Shown piece after piece: positions 9,882-19,087 of a stretch of 64,000 nucleotides of DNA. Both the position numbers and the translations under genes were made by a program. The DNA comes from Halanaerobium praevalens DSM 2228. Lineage in GTDB: Bacteria > Bacillota > Halanaerobiia > Halanaerobiales > Halanaerobiaceae. The notes beneath the pieces were generated by a model. It saw only the letters and a program-made list of their open reading frames with translations. It was not told the DNA's origin and ran no database searches. Each line of letters starts with the position of its first letter. Within the stretch, counting starts at the first letter, position 1. The stretch covers positions 1,364,001-1,428,000 of the forward strand of contig NC_017455.1 in assembly GCF_000165465.1 (NCBI RefSeq). The letters are read 5' to 3'.

Positions 9882-10478
9882 TTATAAGATTCCATAGTTA
9901 AACTCTTTTAACAATTTAGCAAGTTGATGAATAGGCATTCCCATAACTGAATAATATGAGCCTTTTATTTCCTCAACAAAAATACCGCCTAAACCTTGAA
10001 TAGCATAAGAACCAGCTTTATCTAAAATATTTTCTTGCTCAATATATTTTTCAATTTCTACTTCTGTTATATTAGACATTTTAACTTCAGTAATATTATT
10101 TGCAGCTTGAACTTCGTCAGAAACTGAATTTAAAACTGCTAAACCAGTTATCACTTGATGCTCTTGACCACTTAATTTTTTAAGCATTTTTTTAGCTTCA
10201 ATTTTATTTTTTGGTTTACCTAAAATTTGATCATCAGCTACAACTACAGTATCTGCAGCTATAATTATTACATTTTCTACTAATTTAGCAACTGCTTTTG
10301 CTTTTTCTACAGCTAAAATTTCTACTAATTCAACTGGATTGTCAGCCTTAAATTCACTTTCATCAATTTTAGAAGGTACTACTGTAAATTTTAATTTTAA
10401 TTGTTTTAAAATTGCTTCTCTTCTAGGAGAAGCTGATGCTAAAACTAATTTTAAGTCATTTTCTTTGGCCTCTTTAAT
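9882..10478 (-). CDS. maf: Maf family nucleotide pyrophosphatase, apparent ATT start
   Basis: A nucleoside triphosphate pyrophosphatase of the Maf/YhdE family, thought to hydrolyse dTTP/UTP or modified nucleotides. I extended the frame upstream of the first internal ATG and recovered the whole conserved N-terminus: LVLASASPRRE, then IIIAADTVVVADDQILGKP, giving 198 residues, the usual family length. In-frame codons between an upstream TGA and LVLASASPRR include no ATG, GTG, TTG or CTG. The best start is ATT at 10478-10476, 8 bases after GGGGAGG and overlapping the stop of the upstream Gx transporter gene. Starting at the internal ATG (10187) would delete the catalytic half. Confidence 0.88.
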   Translation of the reverse strand: MKEAKENDLKLVLASASPRREAILKQLKLKFTVVPSKIDESEFKADNPVELVEILAVEKAKAVAKLVENVIIIAADTVVVADDQILGKPKNKIEAKKMLKKLSGQEHQVITGLAVLNSVSDEVQAANNITEVKMSNITEVEIEKYIEQENILDKAGSYAIQGLGGIFVEEIKGSYYSVMGMPIHQLAKLLKEFNYGIL

Positions 10479-11001
10479 CTTTAAAACCTCCCCTCAAAAT
10501 AGAATTTGGTAAATATTTGAGAGTGAAATAACTGACTAAGCCTACTCCCAAACCAGTTGGAAGGGCTAAAATCATTAGAAAAGGAAGATAATAAAAAATA
10601 CCTTGATTAGCAATAATAAAATAAGCTGCTATAATTTGAGCTATATTATGTGCTACAGCTCCAATTATACTAATTCCAATTAAAGAAAATTTATTTTTTA
10701 AAAAATAATAAACTAAATACATTAAAACAAAGCTTAAAAGACCACCACTAAAACTTAAATAGAAATTGATAGTCATAAAAGTTCCTGCAAGTAAAGAACC
10801 TAAGATAACTCTAAAAATAACCACTTCCAAAGCTGCAGTAAAAGGAAATAAATAAATAGCTAGTAAAGAAACAATATTAGCTAATCCTAGTTTAGCTCCT
10901 GGAACAATTGTTGCCAAGGGAAAAAAACTTTCTACCAGATGTAAAACTAGTCCTAATGAAATCAAAAGCGCTATGATAACTATTTTTTGAGTTTTTTTCA
11001 T
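10474..11001 (-). CDS. Gx transporter family membrane protein
   Basis: A 175-residue membrane protein with about five hydrophobic helices. It matches the Gx transporter family (older name heptaprenyl diphosphate synthase component I), which belongs to the ECF S-component-like group. Visible signatures are ESFFPLATIVPGAKLGLANIVSLLAIYLF cut into its conserved core PGAKLGLAN, and the C-terminal LALPTGLGVGLVSYFTLKY. Its neighbour, the NusG-domain-II protein, is a classic partner. The substrate is unknown. The stop overlaps the apparent maf start, suggesting coupling. Confidence 0.8.
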   Translation of the reverse strand: MKKTQKIVIIALLISLGLVLHLVESFFPLATIVPGAKLGLANIVSLLAIYLFPFTAALEVVIFRVILGSLLAGTFMTINFYLSFSGGLLSFVLMYLVYYFLKNKFSLIGISIIGAVAHNIAQIIAAYFIIANQGIFYYLPFLMILALPTGLGVGLVSYFTLKYLPNSILRGGFKD

Positions 11002-11002
11002 T

Positions 11003-11410
11003 TTACCAGCTCATCCCATCTATCTCAGAATCATCATTTTCTAGCCAGATACTCAATTTATTCGGAACACAAACAATAATTGGGCCTGCTCTCTCAATCC
11101 ATCCTGTTTGTTCACAGATTTTTAAAGGATCATCTTTAGGAGCTTCTTCGACCCTAACTCGGCCTTGATCTACTTCAATCTTATGAATCCCAATTGGCCC
11201 CTGAACTTGAAAATGAATTGGCTGCTCATAACTTGCAGCAAGATCTATAGTTTTTATTAATTCATTTTCTAGCTGAACTTTTAATATCAAATTATTATTA
11301 GAATTAAAGTCAAAATTATAAAAAGGAAATAAAAATAAAATAATACTTAAAGAAATTACAAAAACTATTAAAATTTTATCATAAAGTGTTAAGATATCTG
11401 TTATTTTCAT
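11003..11410 (-). CDS. NusG domain II-containing membrane-anchored protein
   Basis: A 135-residue protein with one N-terminal membrane segment (about 13-32), followed by an extracytoplasmic beta domain typical of the NusG domain II family. The family motif C-x-Q-TGWI-R-GPIIVCVPNKL is visible near residues 97-120. The function is not established. The family repeatedly occurs beside Rnf and Gx-transporter genes, as here. It ends one base before the Gx transporter start. It lies downstream of the rnf terminator and so probably has its own promoter at 11411-11490. Confidence 0.8.
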   Translation of the reverse strand: MKITDILTLYDKILIVFVISLSIILFLFPFYNFDFNSNNNLILKVQLENELIKTIDLAASYEQPIHFQVQGPIGIHKIEVDQGRVRVEEAPKDDPLKICEQTGWIERAGPIIVCVPNKLSIWLENDDSEIDGMSW

Positions 11411-11497
11411 TTATTTCACCACTAATTTCTTTTTGACTACCATTACTATATATTTTAACATCTTTATCAGCAGATGTCCACACTATGCAAGTTAAGA

Positions 11498-11530
11498 AAA
11501 CCCGTCCCCATTTATAATGGAGACGGGTTT
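11498..11530 (-). terminator. Rho-independent terminator after rnfB
   Basis: A 14-base stem (AAACCCGTC.. / ..GACGGGTTT with one G-T pair) surrounds a 5-base loop and is followed by TTTTCTT on the minus strand. It lies 20 bases after the rnfB stop and separates the Rnf operon from the NusG-domain-II gene. Confidence 0.85.
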
Positions 11531-11550
11531 AAGCTTAATTAGCCTTTATT

Positions 11551-12540
11551 TTAATCTTGATAAAAAACGTCAACAGCTTTAACATTACAAGCTTCAAAAC
11601 AGAGTCCACATTGAATACATTTATCTTGATCAATCTGGTGTCTATTTTTTACCTCTCCCTCGATTGCTTCAACAGGACAGGCGCGAGCACAGAGAGTACA
11701 ACCTACACAATTATCATTAATTTCAACTTTTTCAATCATTTTTCCTTCAAATTGAATTGTGCCAGTTGGACATTTTTCTGCACATTTACCACAGTTAACA
11801 CATTTTTCGTAGTCAATAACTGCCAAATTATCTTTGATTTCAATAGCATCTACTGGGCAAACTTTAGCACAAAGACTACAGGCAATACATCCTACTTCAC
11901 AGCTTTTTCGAACAATTTTACCACTATTATGAGAAGAACATCTAATATGATTTTGAGCAGACATTGGTGCTAATAACAAAATATTCCGTGGACATTCTGT
12001 TATACATTTACCACAAGCAGTACACTTTTCTGGATCAATTTGTGGCAAACCATTTTCGCTCATATAAATAGCATCAAAAGGACAAACTGACTCACAATCA
12101 CCAAAACCAAGACAGCTGTATTGACATGATTTTTCTCCACCATTAACAGCATTTGCAGCTTTACAAGTCTGAATTCCTTGATACTTACCAGATTTAGCTG
12201 TTTCTTTTATACCACCAGCACATAATAATTCAGCTACTAGTTTATCACCACTGTCATCTGAGTCAGCTCCCATAATTTCAGCTACTTCAGCTGCAACTTT
12301 ATCTCCACCTACAGGACAACCATTAACTGGCGCTTCTCCAGCTGCTACGGCTTCTGCAAAAGCACTACAACCGGCATAACCACAAGCTCCACAGTTTACT
12401 CCCGGTAGGGCGTCTTCGACTTTACCAACTCTAGGATCTTGTTCTACTTTAAAACGTTCTGAGGCAAAACCTAAACCTGCAGCTAAAACAGCTGCTATTC
12501 CCCCCATACTAACTAAAGAATATAAATATGTTGGATTCAT
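11551..12540 (-). CDS. rnfB: Rnf complex subunit RnfB (multi-[4Fe-4S] ferredoxin)
   Basis: The electron-entry subunit of the ion-translocating ferredoxin:NAD+ oxidoreductase. It has an N-terminal membrane anchor (about 5-25), then a four-Cys cluster domain (GVNCGACGYAGCSAFAEAV), then several CxxCxxCxxxC ferredoxin motifs spread to residue 325. That makes at least six clusters at 329 residues, the long clostridial form of RnfB. It ends the rnfCDGEAB operon. Confidence 0.95.
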   Translation of the reverse strand: MNPTYLYSLVSMGGIAAVLAAGLGFASERFKVEQDPRVGKVEDALPGVNCGACGYAGCSAFAEAVAAGEAPVNGCPVGGDKVAAEVAEIMGADSDDSGDKLVAELLCAGGIKETAKSGKYQGIQTCKAANAVNGGEKSCQYSCLGFGDCESVCPFDAIYMSENGLPQIDPEKCTACGKCITECPRNILLLAPMSAQNHIRCSSHNSGKIVRKSCEVGCIACSLCAKVCPVDAIEIKDNLAVIDYEKCVNCGKCAEKCPTGTIQFEGKMIEKVEINDNCVGCTLCARACPVEAIEGEVKNRHQIDQDKCIQCGLCFEACNVKAVDVFYQD

Positions 12541-12560
12541 TTAATTTACTGGCACCTCCA

Positions 12561-13151
12561 CTACATTGAGATGAGACCGGAAAAGCCCATAAAAGCCATA
12601 GCCATAATACCTGCAATAATCAAGGTAACTGGCACACCTTTTAAAACTTCCGGCACATCGCCAAATTCTAATTTTTCTCTCAAACCTGCTATTAATACAA
12701 TTGCTAAGGTAAAACCGACTCCAGCTCCAAAACCAAAAACTACACTGGCTATAAAACTATAACCATTTAGTGGAATTAACAAAGCTAATCCCATAATAGC
12801 ACAGTTTGTTGTAATTAAAGGAAGGAAAATACCTAAAGCCTTATATAAAACTGGACTTGTTTTTTTAATAAACATCTCAACAAATTGAACTAAAGAAGCA
12901 ATTACAATAATAAAAGATACATATTGTAAAAATGGTAAATTAAAAGCTTCTAAAATAAAGGTATTAATCATCCAGGTTGCTGCAGCTGTTAAAGTCATAA
13001 CAAAAGTTGTAGCAAGCCCCATACTAAAAGCTGTTTCAATTTGTTTTGATACTCCTAAGAATGGACAAATACCTAAAAATCTAATTAAAACAAAGTTATT
13101 TATTAAAACAGTACTAATAAATAATAATAATATTTGTGTAAACTCTTCCAT
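12561..13151 (-). CDS. rnfA: Rnf complex subunit RnfA
   Basis: A 196-residue integral membrane subunit with six predicted helices, homologous to NqrE. The conserved motifs NNFVLIRFLGICPFLGVS near residues 20-37 and TTNCAIMGLAL carry the cysteines that hold the membrane [2Fe-2S] cluster shared with RnfE. Its ATG directly follows the rnfE stop, so the two are translationally coupled. Confidence 0.95.
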   Translation of the reverse strand: MEEFTQILLLFISTVLINNFVLIRFLGICPFLGVSKQIETAFSMGLATTFVMTLTAAATWMINTFILEAFNLPFLQYVSFIIVIASLVQFVEMFIKKTSPVLYKALGIFLPLITTNCAIMGLALLIPLNGYSFIASVVFGFGAGVGFTLAIVLIAGLREKLEFGDVPEVLKGVPVTLIIAGIMAMAFMGFSGLISM

Positions 13152-13759
13152 TATTTACCCTCCCTGCTGATTTGATTCATTATACCTACTAAAATACCTA
13201 AAGTTATAAAAGCTCCAGCAGGTAAAACCATAATAACCATTGGACGATACCATTCACCTAATAGTTGGATTCCAAATAATGAGCCCATACCAAAAAATTC
13301 TCTAATTATTCCTAATAAAGTTAATACCCAGGTAAAACCAATCCCCATACCAAGGCCATCTGCAATTGCTCTATGAGTAGGATTTTTAGAAGCAAAAGCT
13401 TCTTGACGCCCCAAAATTAAACAGTTAACAACAATCAAAGGTATAAAAATACTCAATGAAGCTGCTATACCTGGAAAAAATGCCTTTAAAAAATAATCAG
13501 TAAATGTTACAAAACTAGCAATTATTAATATGTAACTAGGAATACGAACATTAGCTGGAATTAACTTTTTTATAATTGAAATAACTATCTCTGACATAAT
13601 CAAAACAAAAGAAGTTGCAAGTCCCATTGCTAAACCGTTAGAAGCGGTATTTGTTACAGCAAGTGTTGGACACATTCCAATTACAAGTCTAATAACTGGG
13701 TTTTCAGCCCAAAGTCCATTTTTAAAATCATTAAATAATTCTTTAAAATTCAAAGTCAT
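13151..13759 (-). CDS. rnfE: Rnf complex subunit RnfE
   Basis: A 202-residue integral membrane subunit homologous to NqrD and pseudo-symmetric with RnfA. The motif VIRLVIGMCPTLAVTNTASNG near residues 22-42 and LIVVNCLILGRQEAFA supply the paired cysteines of the membrane iron-sulfur centre. It overlaps rnfG and rnfA by one base each. The position in the rnfCDGEAB order confirms the assignment. Confidence 0.95.
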   Translation of the reverse strand: MTLNFKELFNDFKNGLWAENPVIRLVIGMCPTLAVTNTASNGLAMGLATSFVLIMSEIVISIIKKLIPANVRIPSYILIIASFVTFTDYFLKAFFPGIAASLSIFIPLIVVNCLILGRQEAFASKNPTHRAIADGLGMGIGFTWVLTLLGIIREFFGMGSLFGIQLLGEWYRPMVIMVLPAGAFITLGILVGIMNQISREGK

Positions 13760-14319
13760 TAAATTCCACCCCCATAAGCTGAAGTTACTATCTCTAATCC
13801 TTCTTGTATTACTTCAGTTATACTATCTGAAGAAATTGTTGCTCCAGCAATAGCTTCTACTTGTGTTTCTTTAGTAGGTGGAGTTTTTACAACTTGATAA
13901 TTACCAAATGGCTTATTTTCGAAATTAGATTTAAAATCAGGCTCAGTAATTCTAGCACCTAGTCCAGGTGTTTCCTGGTGATTTAAAACACTAATTTTAT
14001 ATATTTTCTCATTTTCTAAGTTAACCCCGATCATTACTTCAATTTGGCCATTATAGCCACCACCACTATTTTTGAAAGCAACTCCAATTCTACTTCCATT
14101 TTGATCATAGCCTTCATAAAAAACATTATTATCTTTTTCTACTTCTTTAACTTCTTCTACTCCAGGTAAAACTTCATTAATCGCTTGTTTTTGAGCTTTA
14201 GCTTGATTTGCCTCAATATAAGGAGTAGTCCATTCATAAACAAAGGTTAAAGCTAAAGCAGAAACGATTCCAATTACAGAAAGTGTTATGATTAAGCTTT
14301 TCATGCTATTTTTTTCCAT
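13759..14319 (-). CDS. rnfG: Rnf complex FMN-binding subunit RnfG
   Basis: A 186-residue membrane-anchored flavoprotein with one N-terminal helix and an extracytoplasmic FMN-binding domain. The covalent flavinylation motif is visible as AIAGATISSDSI near residues 156-167; the threonine normally receives FMN from ApbE. No apbE gene is present in the window. The HQETPGLGARI motif is also typical. It is adjacent to rnfD, the second flavinylated subunit. Confidence 0.94.
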   Translation of the reverse strand: MEKNSMKSLIITLSVIGIVSALALTFVYEWTTPYIEANQAKAQKQAINEVLPGVEEVKEVEKDNNVFYEGYDQNGSRIGVAFKNSGGGYNGQIEVMIGVNLENEKIYKISVLNHQETPGLGARITEPDFKSNFENKPFGNYQVVKTPPTKETQVEAIAGATISSDSITEVIQEGLEIVTSAYGGGI

Positions 14320-15228
14320 TTATCTCACCTCTCCTAAACTACGAGGTCTTGTATAACGATCAATTAGAGGTACAGCTGTATTCATTAATAAAATACTATA
14401 CATTACCCCTTCTGGATAACCACCCCAGAGTCTAATAACAACAACTAATAAACCAGCTCCAATTCCAAAAATCCAACGTCCTGCCTTAGTAGTTGGACTA
14501 GAAACCATATCTGTTGCCATATATAAAGCACCGATCATTAATCCACCACCAAATAGATGGAAAATAGGATCTGCACCAAAAATAAATGCTCCTAAAAAGA
14601 CTGATCCGATCATAGCTAGTGGTATTCTCCAGTTAACATAACCTTTATATAATAGATAAGCGAAACCTAATAAAAGTGCTAAAGCAGAAGTTTCTCCTAA
14701 AGAACCACCAATATGACCAATAAATAGCTCCCAAGTATCAGTTGCTATTCCATCCATCTTCATTTTACTTAAAGGTGTAGCAGTTGAAACTCCATCTACA
14801 GTCCAGGTAGTCATTAAAACTGGATAAGCTGCAGTTAAAAATGCTCTACCAACTAAAGCTGGATTAAATGGGTTTTGACCAATACCACCAAAAACCTGTT
14901 TACCTAAACCAATTGCAACTACTGAACCAAAAAAAGCTGTCCAAAGTGGAATTGAAGGTGGTAGAGTTAAAGCTAAAAGTAAACCTGTTAAAACTGCACT
15001 TCCATCTTCAATAGTAATTTTTTTATTCCTAACTTTTTGAAATATGTACTCTGTTAAAACCGCACCAAAAACAGCTGTCAAAATCACTGAAATTGCTCTG
15101 GTATTAAAGAAATATACCGCTGCAAAAACTGCAGGAAGTAGAGCCAGAACAACTGACCACATAATTTTTTTAACTGAATCTTGTGATCTGACATGTGGTG
15201 AGGATGTTATAATTAATTCATTATTCAT
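14320..15228 (-). CDS. rnfD: Rnf complex subunit RnfD
   Basis: A 302-residue integral membrane subunit homologous to NqrB with eight or more helices. Hallmarks are SSPHVRSQDSVKKIMW at the N-terminus, GGIGQNPFNPALVGRAFLTA in the middle, and DGVSTATPL near residue 150, which contains the threonine used for covalent FMN attachment. It couples electron flow to Na+ or H+ transport across the membrane. It lies 14 bases after rnfC. Confidence 0.95.
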   Translation of the reverse strand: MNNELIITSSPHVRSQDSVKKIMWSVVLALLPAVFAAVYFFNTRAISVILTAVFGAVLTEYIFQKVRNKKITIEDGSAVLTGLLLALTLPPSIPLWTAFFGSVVAIGLGKQVFGGIGQNPFNPALVGRAFLTAAYPVLMTTWTVDGVSTATPLSKMKMDGIATDTWELFIGHIGGSLGETSALALLLGFAYLLYKGYVNWRIPLAMIGSVFLGAFIFGADPIFHLFGGGLMIGALYMATDMVSSPTTKAGRWIFGIGAGLLVVVIRLWGGYPEGVMYSILLMNTAVPLIDRYTRPRSLGEVR

Positions 15229-15242
15229 TATTGATTATCCTC

Positions 15243-16568
15243 CTAATTTTCTTCTCTTTTTTTAGCCATAACCTGAGCCTTACCAAGACGCAGATAATGA
15301 ACAAGAGGTATTTTGGCTGGACAGACATAAGCACAAGATCCACATTCTATACAGCTCATAATCTGCCAATCATTCATTTCTTCTACCATCTCACTTTTTT
15401 GATAATTAACCAATTGAGTCGGCATTAAAAACATGGGACAAGCATCAACACATTTAGCACAATTAATACAAGGAGAAGGCTCATAAGCTTCTACTTCAGA
15501 TTCAATTAAAACTAAAATACCTGAAGTACCTTTAACTGCAGGAATATTTAAGTTCTTTTGGGCAGCTCCCATCATTGGCCCACCAGTAATTACTTTAGCA
15601 GCATTATCTTTTAGTCCTCCTGCTTCTTCAACTAAATCACCAATATTTGTACCAACTCTAAAAATTAGATTTTGTGGTTTATTAATTCCACGACCTGTAA
15701 TTGAAATAGATCTTTCATATAAAGGTTTTCCATCTCGAATTGCATCTGCAACAGCAGCTGAAGTAGAGGTATTATTCACAACAACTCCTACATCTAGTGG
15801 TAAACCACCAGCAGGAACCTCTCTTCCAATTAAAGCTTCAATTAACATTTTTTCTCCACCTTGTGGATACTTGGTCTCTACAGCCTGAACTTTAATATTA
15901 TTTTCACTTTCACAAGCGTCTTCCATACTAGCTATTGCCTCTGGTTTGTTATCTTCAATACCAATAATCGCTTTTGGAGCTCCAGAAGCTTTCATTAGTG
16001 CTTTTAAACCAAAAACAATACTTTCTGGTCTTTCGACCATAACTCGATGGTCAACTGTTAAATATGGTTCACATTCAGCTCCATTTAAAATTACATAATC
16101 AACATTTTTATCTTCTGGAATAGTTACTTTAACATGAGTTGGAAACATTGCTCCACCCATTCCAACAATTCCAGCTTCTCTAATTATTTTTCTGATTTCA
16201 GCTTGACTAAGATCAGCTAAAGTCTGGTGTTTTTCCAAACCAGAATTTAAAGTATCTTCTGCATCAGCTTTAATAACTACTGCTTCAACAGTATTACCAC
16301 CTGGATCTGTAACCTTTCTAAATTCTTTTACTTTTCCAGATACTGAAGCGTGAATTGGAGCAGAGACAAAACTATCACCATCTGCTATCTTTTGTCCTAA
16401 GTCAACGTGATCTCCTTTTTTGACAAGTGCCTTTAAAGGAGCACCTATGTGTTGTTTGAGAGGAATTATTACTTCCTCAGGTCTCTTAGCATTTTTTAAG
16501 GGTTTATCCTTTGTTAAATCTTTATTATAGTCAGGATGTATTCCCTGTTTAAACGTCAAAGCTTTCAC
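15243..16568 (-). CDS. rnfC: Rnf complex NADH-binding subunit RnfC
   Basis: A 441-residue peripheral subunit that carries the NADH/FMN site and passes electrons to or from NAD+. The nucleotide-binding stretch GGAMFPTHVKV, the SLBB region, and two ferredoxin motifs near the C-terminus (CINCAKCVDACPMFLMP and CIECGSCAYVCPAKIP) are visible. The GTG start at 16568 follows AAGGGGTG. It is the first gene of the operon, with a promoter upstream. Confidence 0.95.
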   Translation of the reverse strand: MKALTFKQGIHPDYNKDLTKDKPLKNAKRPEEVIIPLKQHIGAPLKALVKKGDHVDLGQKIADGDSFVSAPIHASVSGKVKEFRKVTDPGGNTVEAVVIKADAEDTLNSGLEKHQTLADLSQAEIRKIIREAGIVGMGGAMFPTHVKVTIPEDKNVDYVILNGAECEPYLTVDHRVMVERPESIVFGLKALMKASGAPKAIIGIEDNKPEAIASMEDACESENNIKVQAVETKYPQGGEKMLIEALIGREVPAGGLPLDVGVVVNNTSTSAAVADAIRDGKPLYERSISITGRGINKPQNLIFRVGTNIGDLVEEAGGLKDNAAKVITGGPMMGAAQKNLNIPAVKGTSGILVLIESEVEAYEPSPCINCAKCVDACPMFLMPTQLVNYQKSEMVEEMNDWQIMSCIECGSCAYVCPAKIPLVHYLRLGKAQVMAKKREEN

Positions 16569-16634
16569 TATTTAATTTCACCCCTTAGATTTTTTTATGA
16601 TTTTTAATTGAAAATTTAGGCTGCAACCATAATT

Positions 16635-16663
16635 ATTATATACCAATTGTTAAATAAGAACAA
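16635..16663 (-). promoter_or_regulatory. Candidate promoter of the rnf operon
   Basis: Read on the minus strand, a TTGTTC -35 (16663-16658) and a perfect TATAAT -10 (16640-16635) are separated by 17 bases, about 70 bases upstream of the rnfC start. This resembles a housekeeping sigma promoter. It was found by eye only. Confidence 0.55.
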
Positions 16664-16682
16664 CAGTATTTTGGAAAAAATT

Positions 16683-17198
16683 TTATTCTAAATGCACAAT
16701 AAAGCCTTCACATCCTTTTGATTTAAGTTCTTTAGCCGCTGATTCTGCTTCTTTACGAGAAGAATAATTAGTAACTTGAACCTGATGTGGACTTGAATCT
16801 GTTATTTTTACTTTAAATCCTAATTTTTCTATTTCTTCTTTTAAAAGCACAGCATTATTATAATCAGTAAATGCTCCTATTTGAACTGCAAATTTGCTTT
16901 CTGAACTTTGATTTGAGTCAGATTTAGAACTGTTATTTTTTTTGATTGCATTAGTTTGCTTTTCAGATTTATCTAGGTCTGGAGCTGTTAAATTATTTTT
17001 ACTATTATTTATTTCTGCAGTAGATTTTTCTTTGACCTTTTCAGTTTTAGAAACTTTAGTTGCTAAATCTGAATTTTGATCATCAGCAACTAAAAAAGAA
17101 ATTAACCAGCTACCTGCTAAATAACCAATAAATAAAGCAGCTATAGACATAAAGACAACAATAATAATTAAGGAAAAACCTTTTTCATCTTTATTCAT
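16683..17198 (-). CDS. SPOR-domain membrane protein
   Basis: A bitopic protein of 171 residues. It has a cytoplasmic N-terminus, one membrane helix (about 9-33), a low-complexity Ser/Asn/Lys-rich linker, and a C-terminal SPOR domain (FAVQIGAFTDYNNAVLLKEE to the end) that in known members binds denuded septal glycan. A GTG at 17207 opens the frame but is part of the GAGGTG ribosome binding site, so ATG at 17198 is preferred. That start overlaps the folC stop by 8 bases, indicating coupling. Confidence 0.82.
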   Translation of the reverse strand: MNKDEKGFSLIIIVVFMSIAALFIGYLAGSWLISFLVADDQNSDLATKVSKTEKVKEKSTAEINNSKNNLTAPDLDKSEKQTNAIKKNNSSKSDSNQSSESKFAVQIGAFTDYNNAVLLKEEIEKLGFKVKITDSSPHQVQVTNYSSRKEAESAAKELKSKGCEGFIVHLE

Positions 17199-18516
17199 TT
17201 TTTTCACCTCTAATCTTCTTTGACCTCAATTCAATTCCAGCTTCAAAAACAGTATTAAAAGAACCAGCTGCAATTATTAAATCATTTACTCCAGCCTTTT
17301 TTAAAACAGTTTTACTTGCTTTAGCTAAATTTGAAAAAGTCTTAAAATTAAAATTATGTGCTTCTATTGTCTGAGCCAAATTTTTAGTAGAAATAGATCT
17401 AAATGATTTATTTGCAGCTAAATAAAATTCTGGTTTGAGTTTTTTTGCTTTAAATTCTTTTAAGATAGCAGTTAAATCTTTGTCAGCTAAAATCGAAAAT
17501 ACTAGAAATAAGTTTTCAAATTCATTTTTAGAATTATCAATATTATTAACTAACTCTTTAAAGGCAGCTGGATTATGAGCCGCATCTAAAATTATTATTG
17601 GCTTTTGAGAAATCATTTGCATTCTTCCTGGCCAAACAATATCTTTTAAAGCCTTTTTTATTTCATTTTCAGCAACTGGGAATTTAGCCTCTAATTCTGA
17701 AATAGATCTTAAAGCTAAAGCTGTATTTCGGGCCTGATGTTGGCCTAAAAGTGAAAGCTGATATTCTTTTGGCTCTGCTTTTTTGCTTCTTAATTTAATC
17801 AAGTTTTGAGTCAAACTACCACTGCTTTCTATTAAAGAAAATTCTTTATCTAAATCAATAAATTTAGAGTTTTGAGACTGAGCTTTAGTTTTTAAAACTT
17901 TGATTACAGATTTTTGCTTAGCAGCAGTAATAATCGGAGTTTGCTTTTTAATTATACCTGCTTTTTCAGCAGCTATTTCAGTTAGGGTATCACCTAATAA
18001 ATGACTATGCTCTAAACTAATATTTGTAATAATTGATAAAAGAACATCTTCAACTATGTTTGTAGCATCAAGCCTTCCTCCTAAACCTGTTTCTAAAATA
18101 ACTAAATCTGGATTCTGTTCTTTAAAATATTGAAAGGCTAGAGCAGTAACTAATTCAAAAAAACTAATTTCAAAACCATCTTTTCCCATTTCTTCTACAG
18201 CTTTTTTTATATCTTTTACAATTTTAGTTAGCTGATAAGTAGAACAAGCTCTTCCATTGATTTTTATTCTCTCATTAAAATGAAAAATATGAGGAGAACT
18301 GTAAAGACCAGTTTTATAGCCAGCTTCTCGATAAATTCTTTCTAAGATGGCTGCTGTTGATCCTTTACCATTTGTACCAGCTAAATGAATAATATTTAAA
18401 TCTTGTTGAGGATTGCCTAAATAATTAAGTAATTTTTTAATTCTTTGCAGACCAGGCTTATAACCAGAACCGCTTCCAAAAAGCGGAAATGAATTTATAT
18501 ATTCAAAAACTTCCAT
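17191..18516 (-). CDS. folC: Bifunctional folylpolyglutamate/dihydrofolate synthase
   Basis: A Mur-ligase-fold enzyme of 441 residues that adds glutamate to folates, and possibly to dihydropteroate. The start motif YINSFPLFGSGSGYKPGLQR, the P-loop HLAGTNGKGSTAAIL, and VILETGLGGRLDATNIV are diagnostic. ATG at 18516 has GGAGGG 6 bases upstream and matches the family N-terminus. The longer frame from 18543 includes that ribosome binding site and is less likely. Confidence 0.94.
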   Translation of the reverse strand: MEVFEYINSFPLFGSGSGYKPGLQRIKKLLNYLGNPQQDLNIIHLAGTNGKGSTAAILERIYREAGYKTGLYSSPHIFHFNERIKINGRACSTYQLTKIVKDIKKAVEEMGKDGFEISFFELVTALAFQYFKEQNPDLVILETGLGGRLDATNIVEDVLLSIITNISLEHSHLLGDTLTEIAAEKAGIIKKQTPIITAAKQKSVIKVLKTKAQSQNSKFIDLDKEFSLIESSGSLTQNLIKLRSKKAEPKEYQLSLLGQHQARNTALALRSISELEAKFPVAENEIKKALKDIVWPGRMQMISQKPIIILDAAHNPAAFKELVNNIDNSKNEFENLFLVFSILADKDLTAILKEFKAKKLKPEFYLAANKSFRSISTKNLAQTIEAHNFNFKTFSNLAKASKTVLKKAGVNDLIIAAGSFNTVFEAGIELRSKKIRGEKNE

Positions 18517-18645
18517 TTTTTCCCTCCAATTCTTAATTTGCATTAGCCACTAATAATAGGGTAAAATATAATTAACACTATTGTTATTATACACAAAATT
18601 AAAGCAAAGAACAAAATAATATATCCAATTTTCGGGGGAGATCGT

Positions 18646-19071
18646 ATGTCATTACTGGAAGTATCTATGTTTTCTTTATTTACTGCTCAATTTTTAAAAA
18701 TATTTTTTATTCGGCCAATGAACTTTTACACTTTTTTTACTTCTGGGGGAATGCCTAGTTCTCATTCTTCTTTTGTTGCTTCTCTAACAATCACTGTCGG
18801 TTTAAAATATGGTTTTAATTCTGATCTATTTGCAATTGTAACTGTTTTTGCCTTAATTGTTACTTATGATGCAAGTGGTGTTAGAAGAGCTGTTGGCCAA
18901 CAAGCTAATGTTTTAAATAATTTGGTTAAACATTTAGAAAGTAAAAGTTTTAGTGATAAACAATTAATTAAAGAAGATTTAAAAGAATTAATTGGTCATA
19001 CTCCTTTTGAAGTCTTTGCTGGAGTTTTGCTAGGAGCAATTATTGCTTTAATTAATTGGTTTTTTCTTTAA
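18646..19071 (+). CDS. Divergent PAP2 family protein (YuiD-like)
   Basis: A 141-residue membrane protein of the DivPAP family, related to acid phosphatases. The motif TSGGMPSSHSSFVASL near residues 32-47 and YDASGVRRAVGQQANVLN near 83-100 are the family signatures; a conserved HTPFEVFAGVLLG segment follows near the end. The substrate is not known with certainty. It is transcribed alone, divergently from folC, with GGGGGAG before the ATG. Confidence 0.9.
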   Translation: MSLLEVSMFSLFTAQFLKIFFIRPMNFYTFFTSGGMPSSHSSFVASLTITVGLKYGFNSDLFAIVTVFALIVTYDASGVRRAVGQQANVLNNLVKHLESKSFSDKQLIKEDLKELIGHTPFEVFAGVLLGAIIALINWFFL

Positions 19072-19087
19072 ATTTAAATATAAAAGA

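Noticed and set aside
9882-10187. A separate 101-residue gene
   Set aside because: Its upstream frame continues without a stop into the conserved Maf N-terminus, so it is the 3' half of maf.
11557-11973. Plus-strand open frame rich in Asn/Phe/Thr opposite rnfB
   Set aside because: It mirrors the Cys/Val-rich rnfB codons and has no ribosome binding site.
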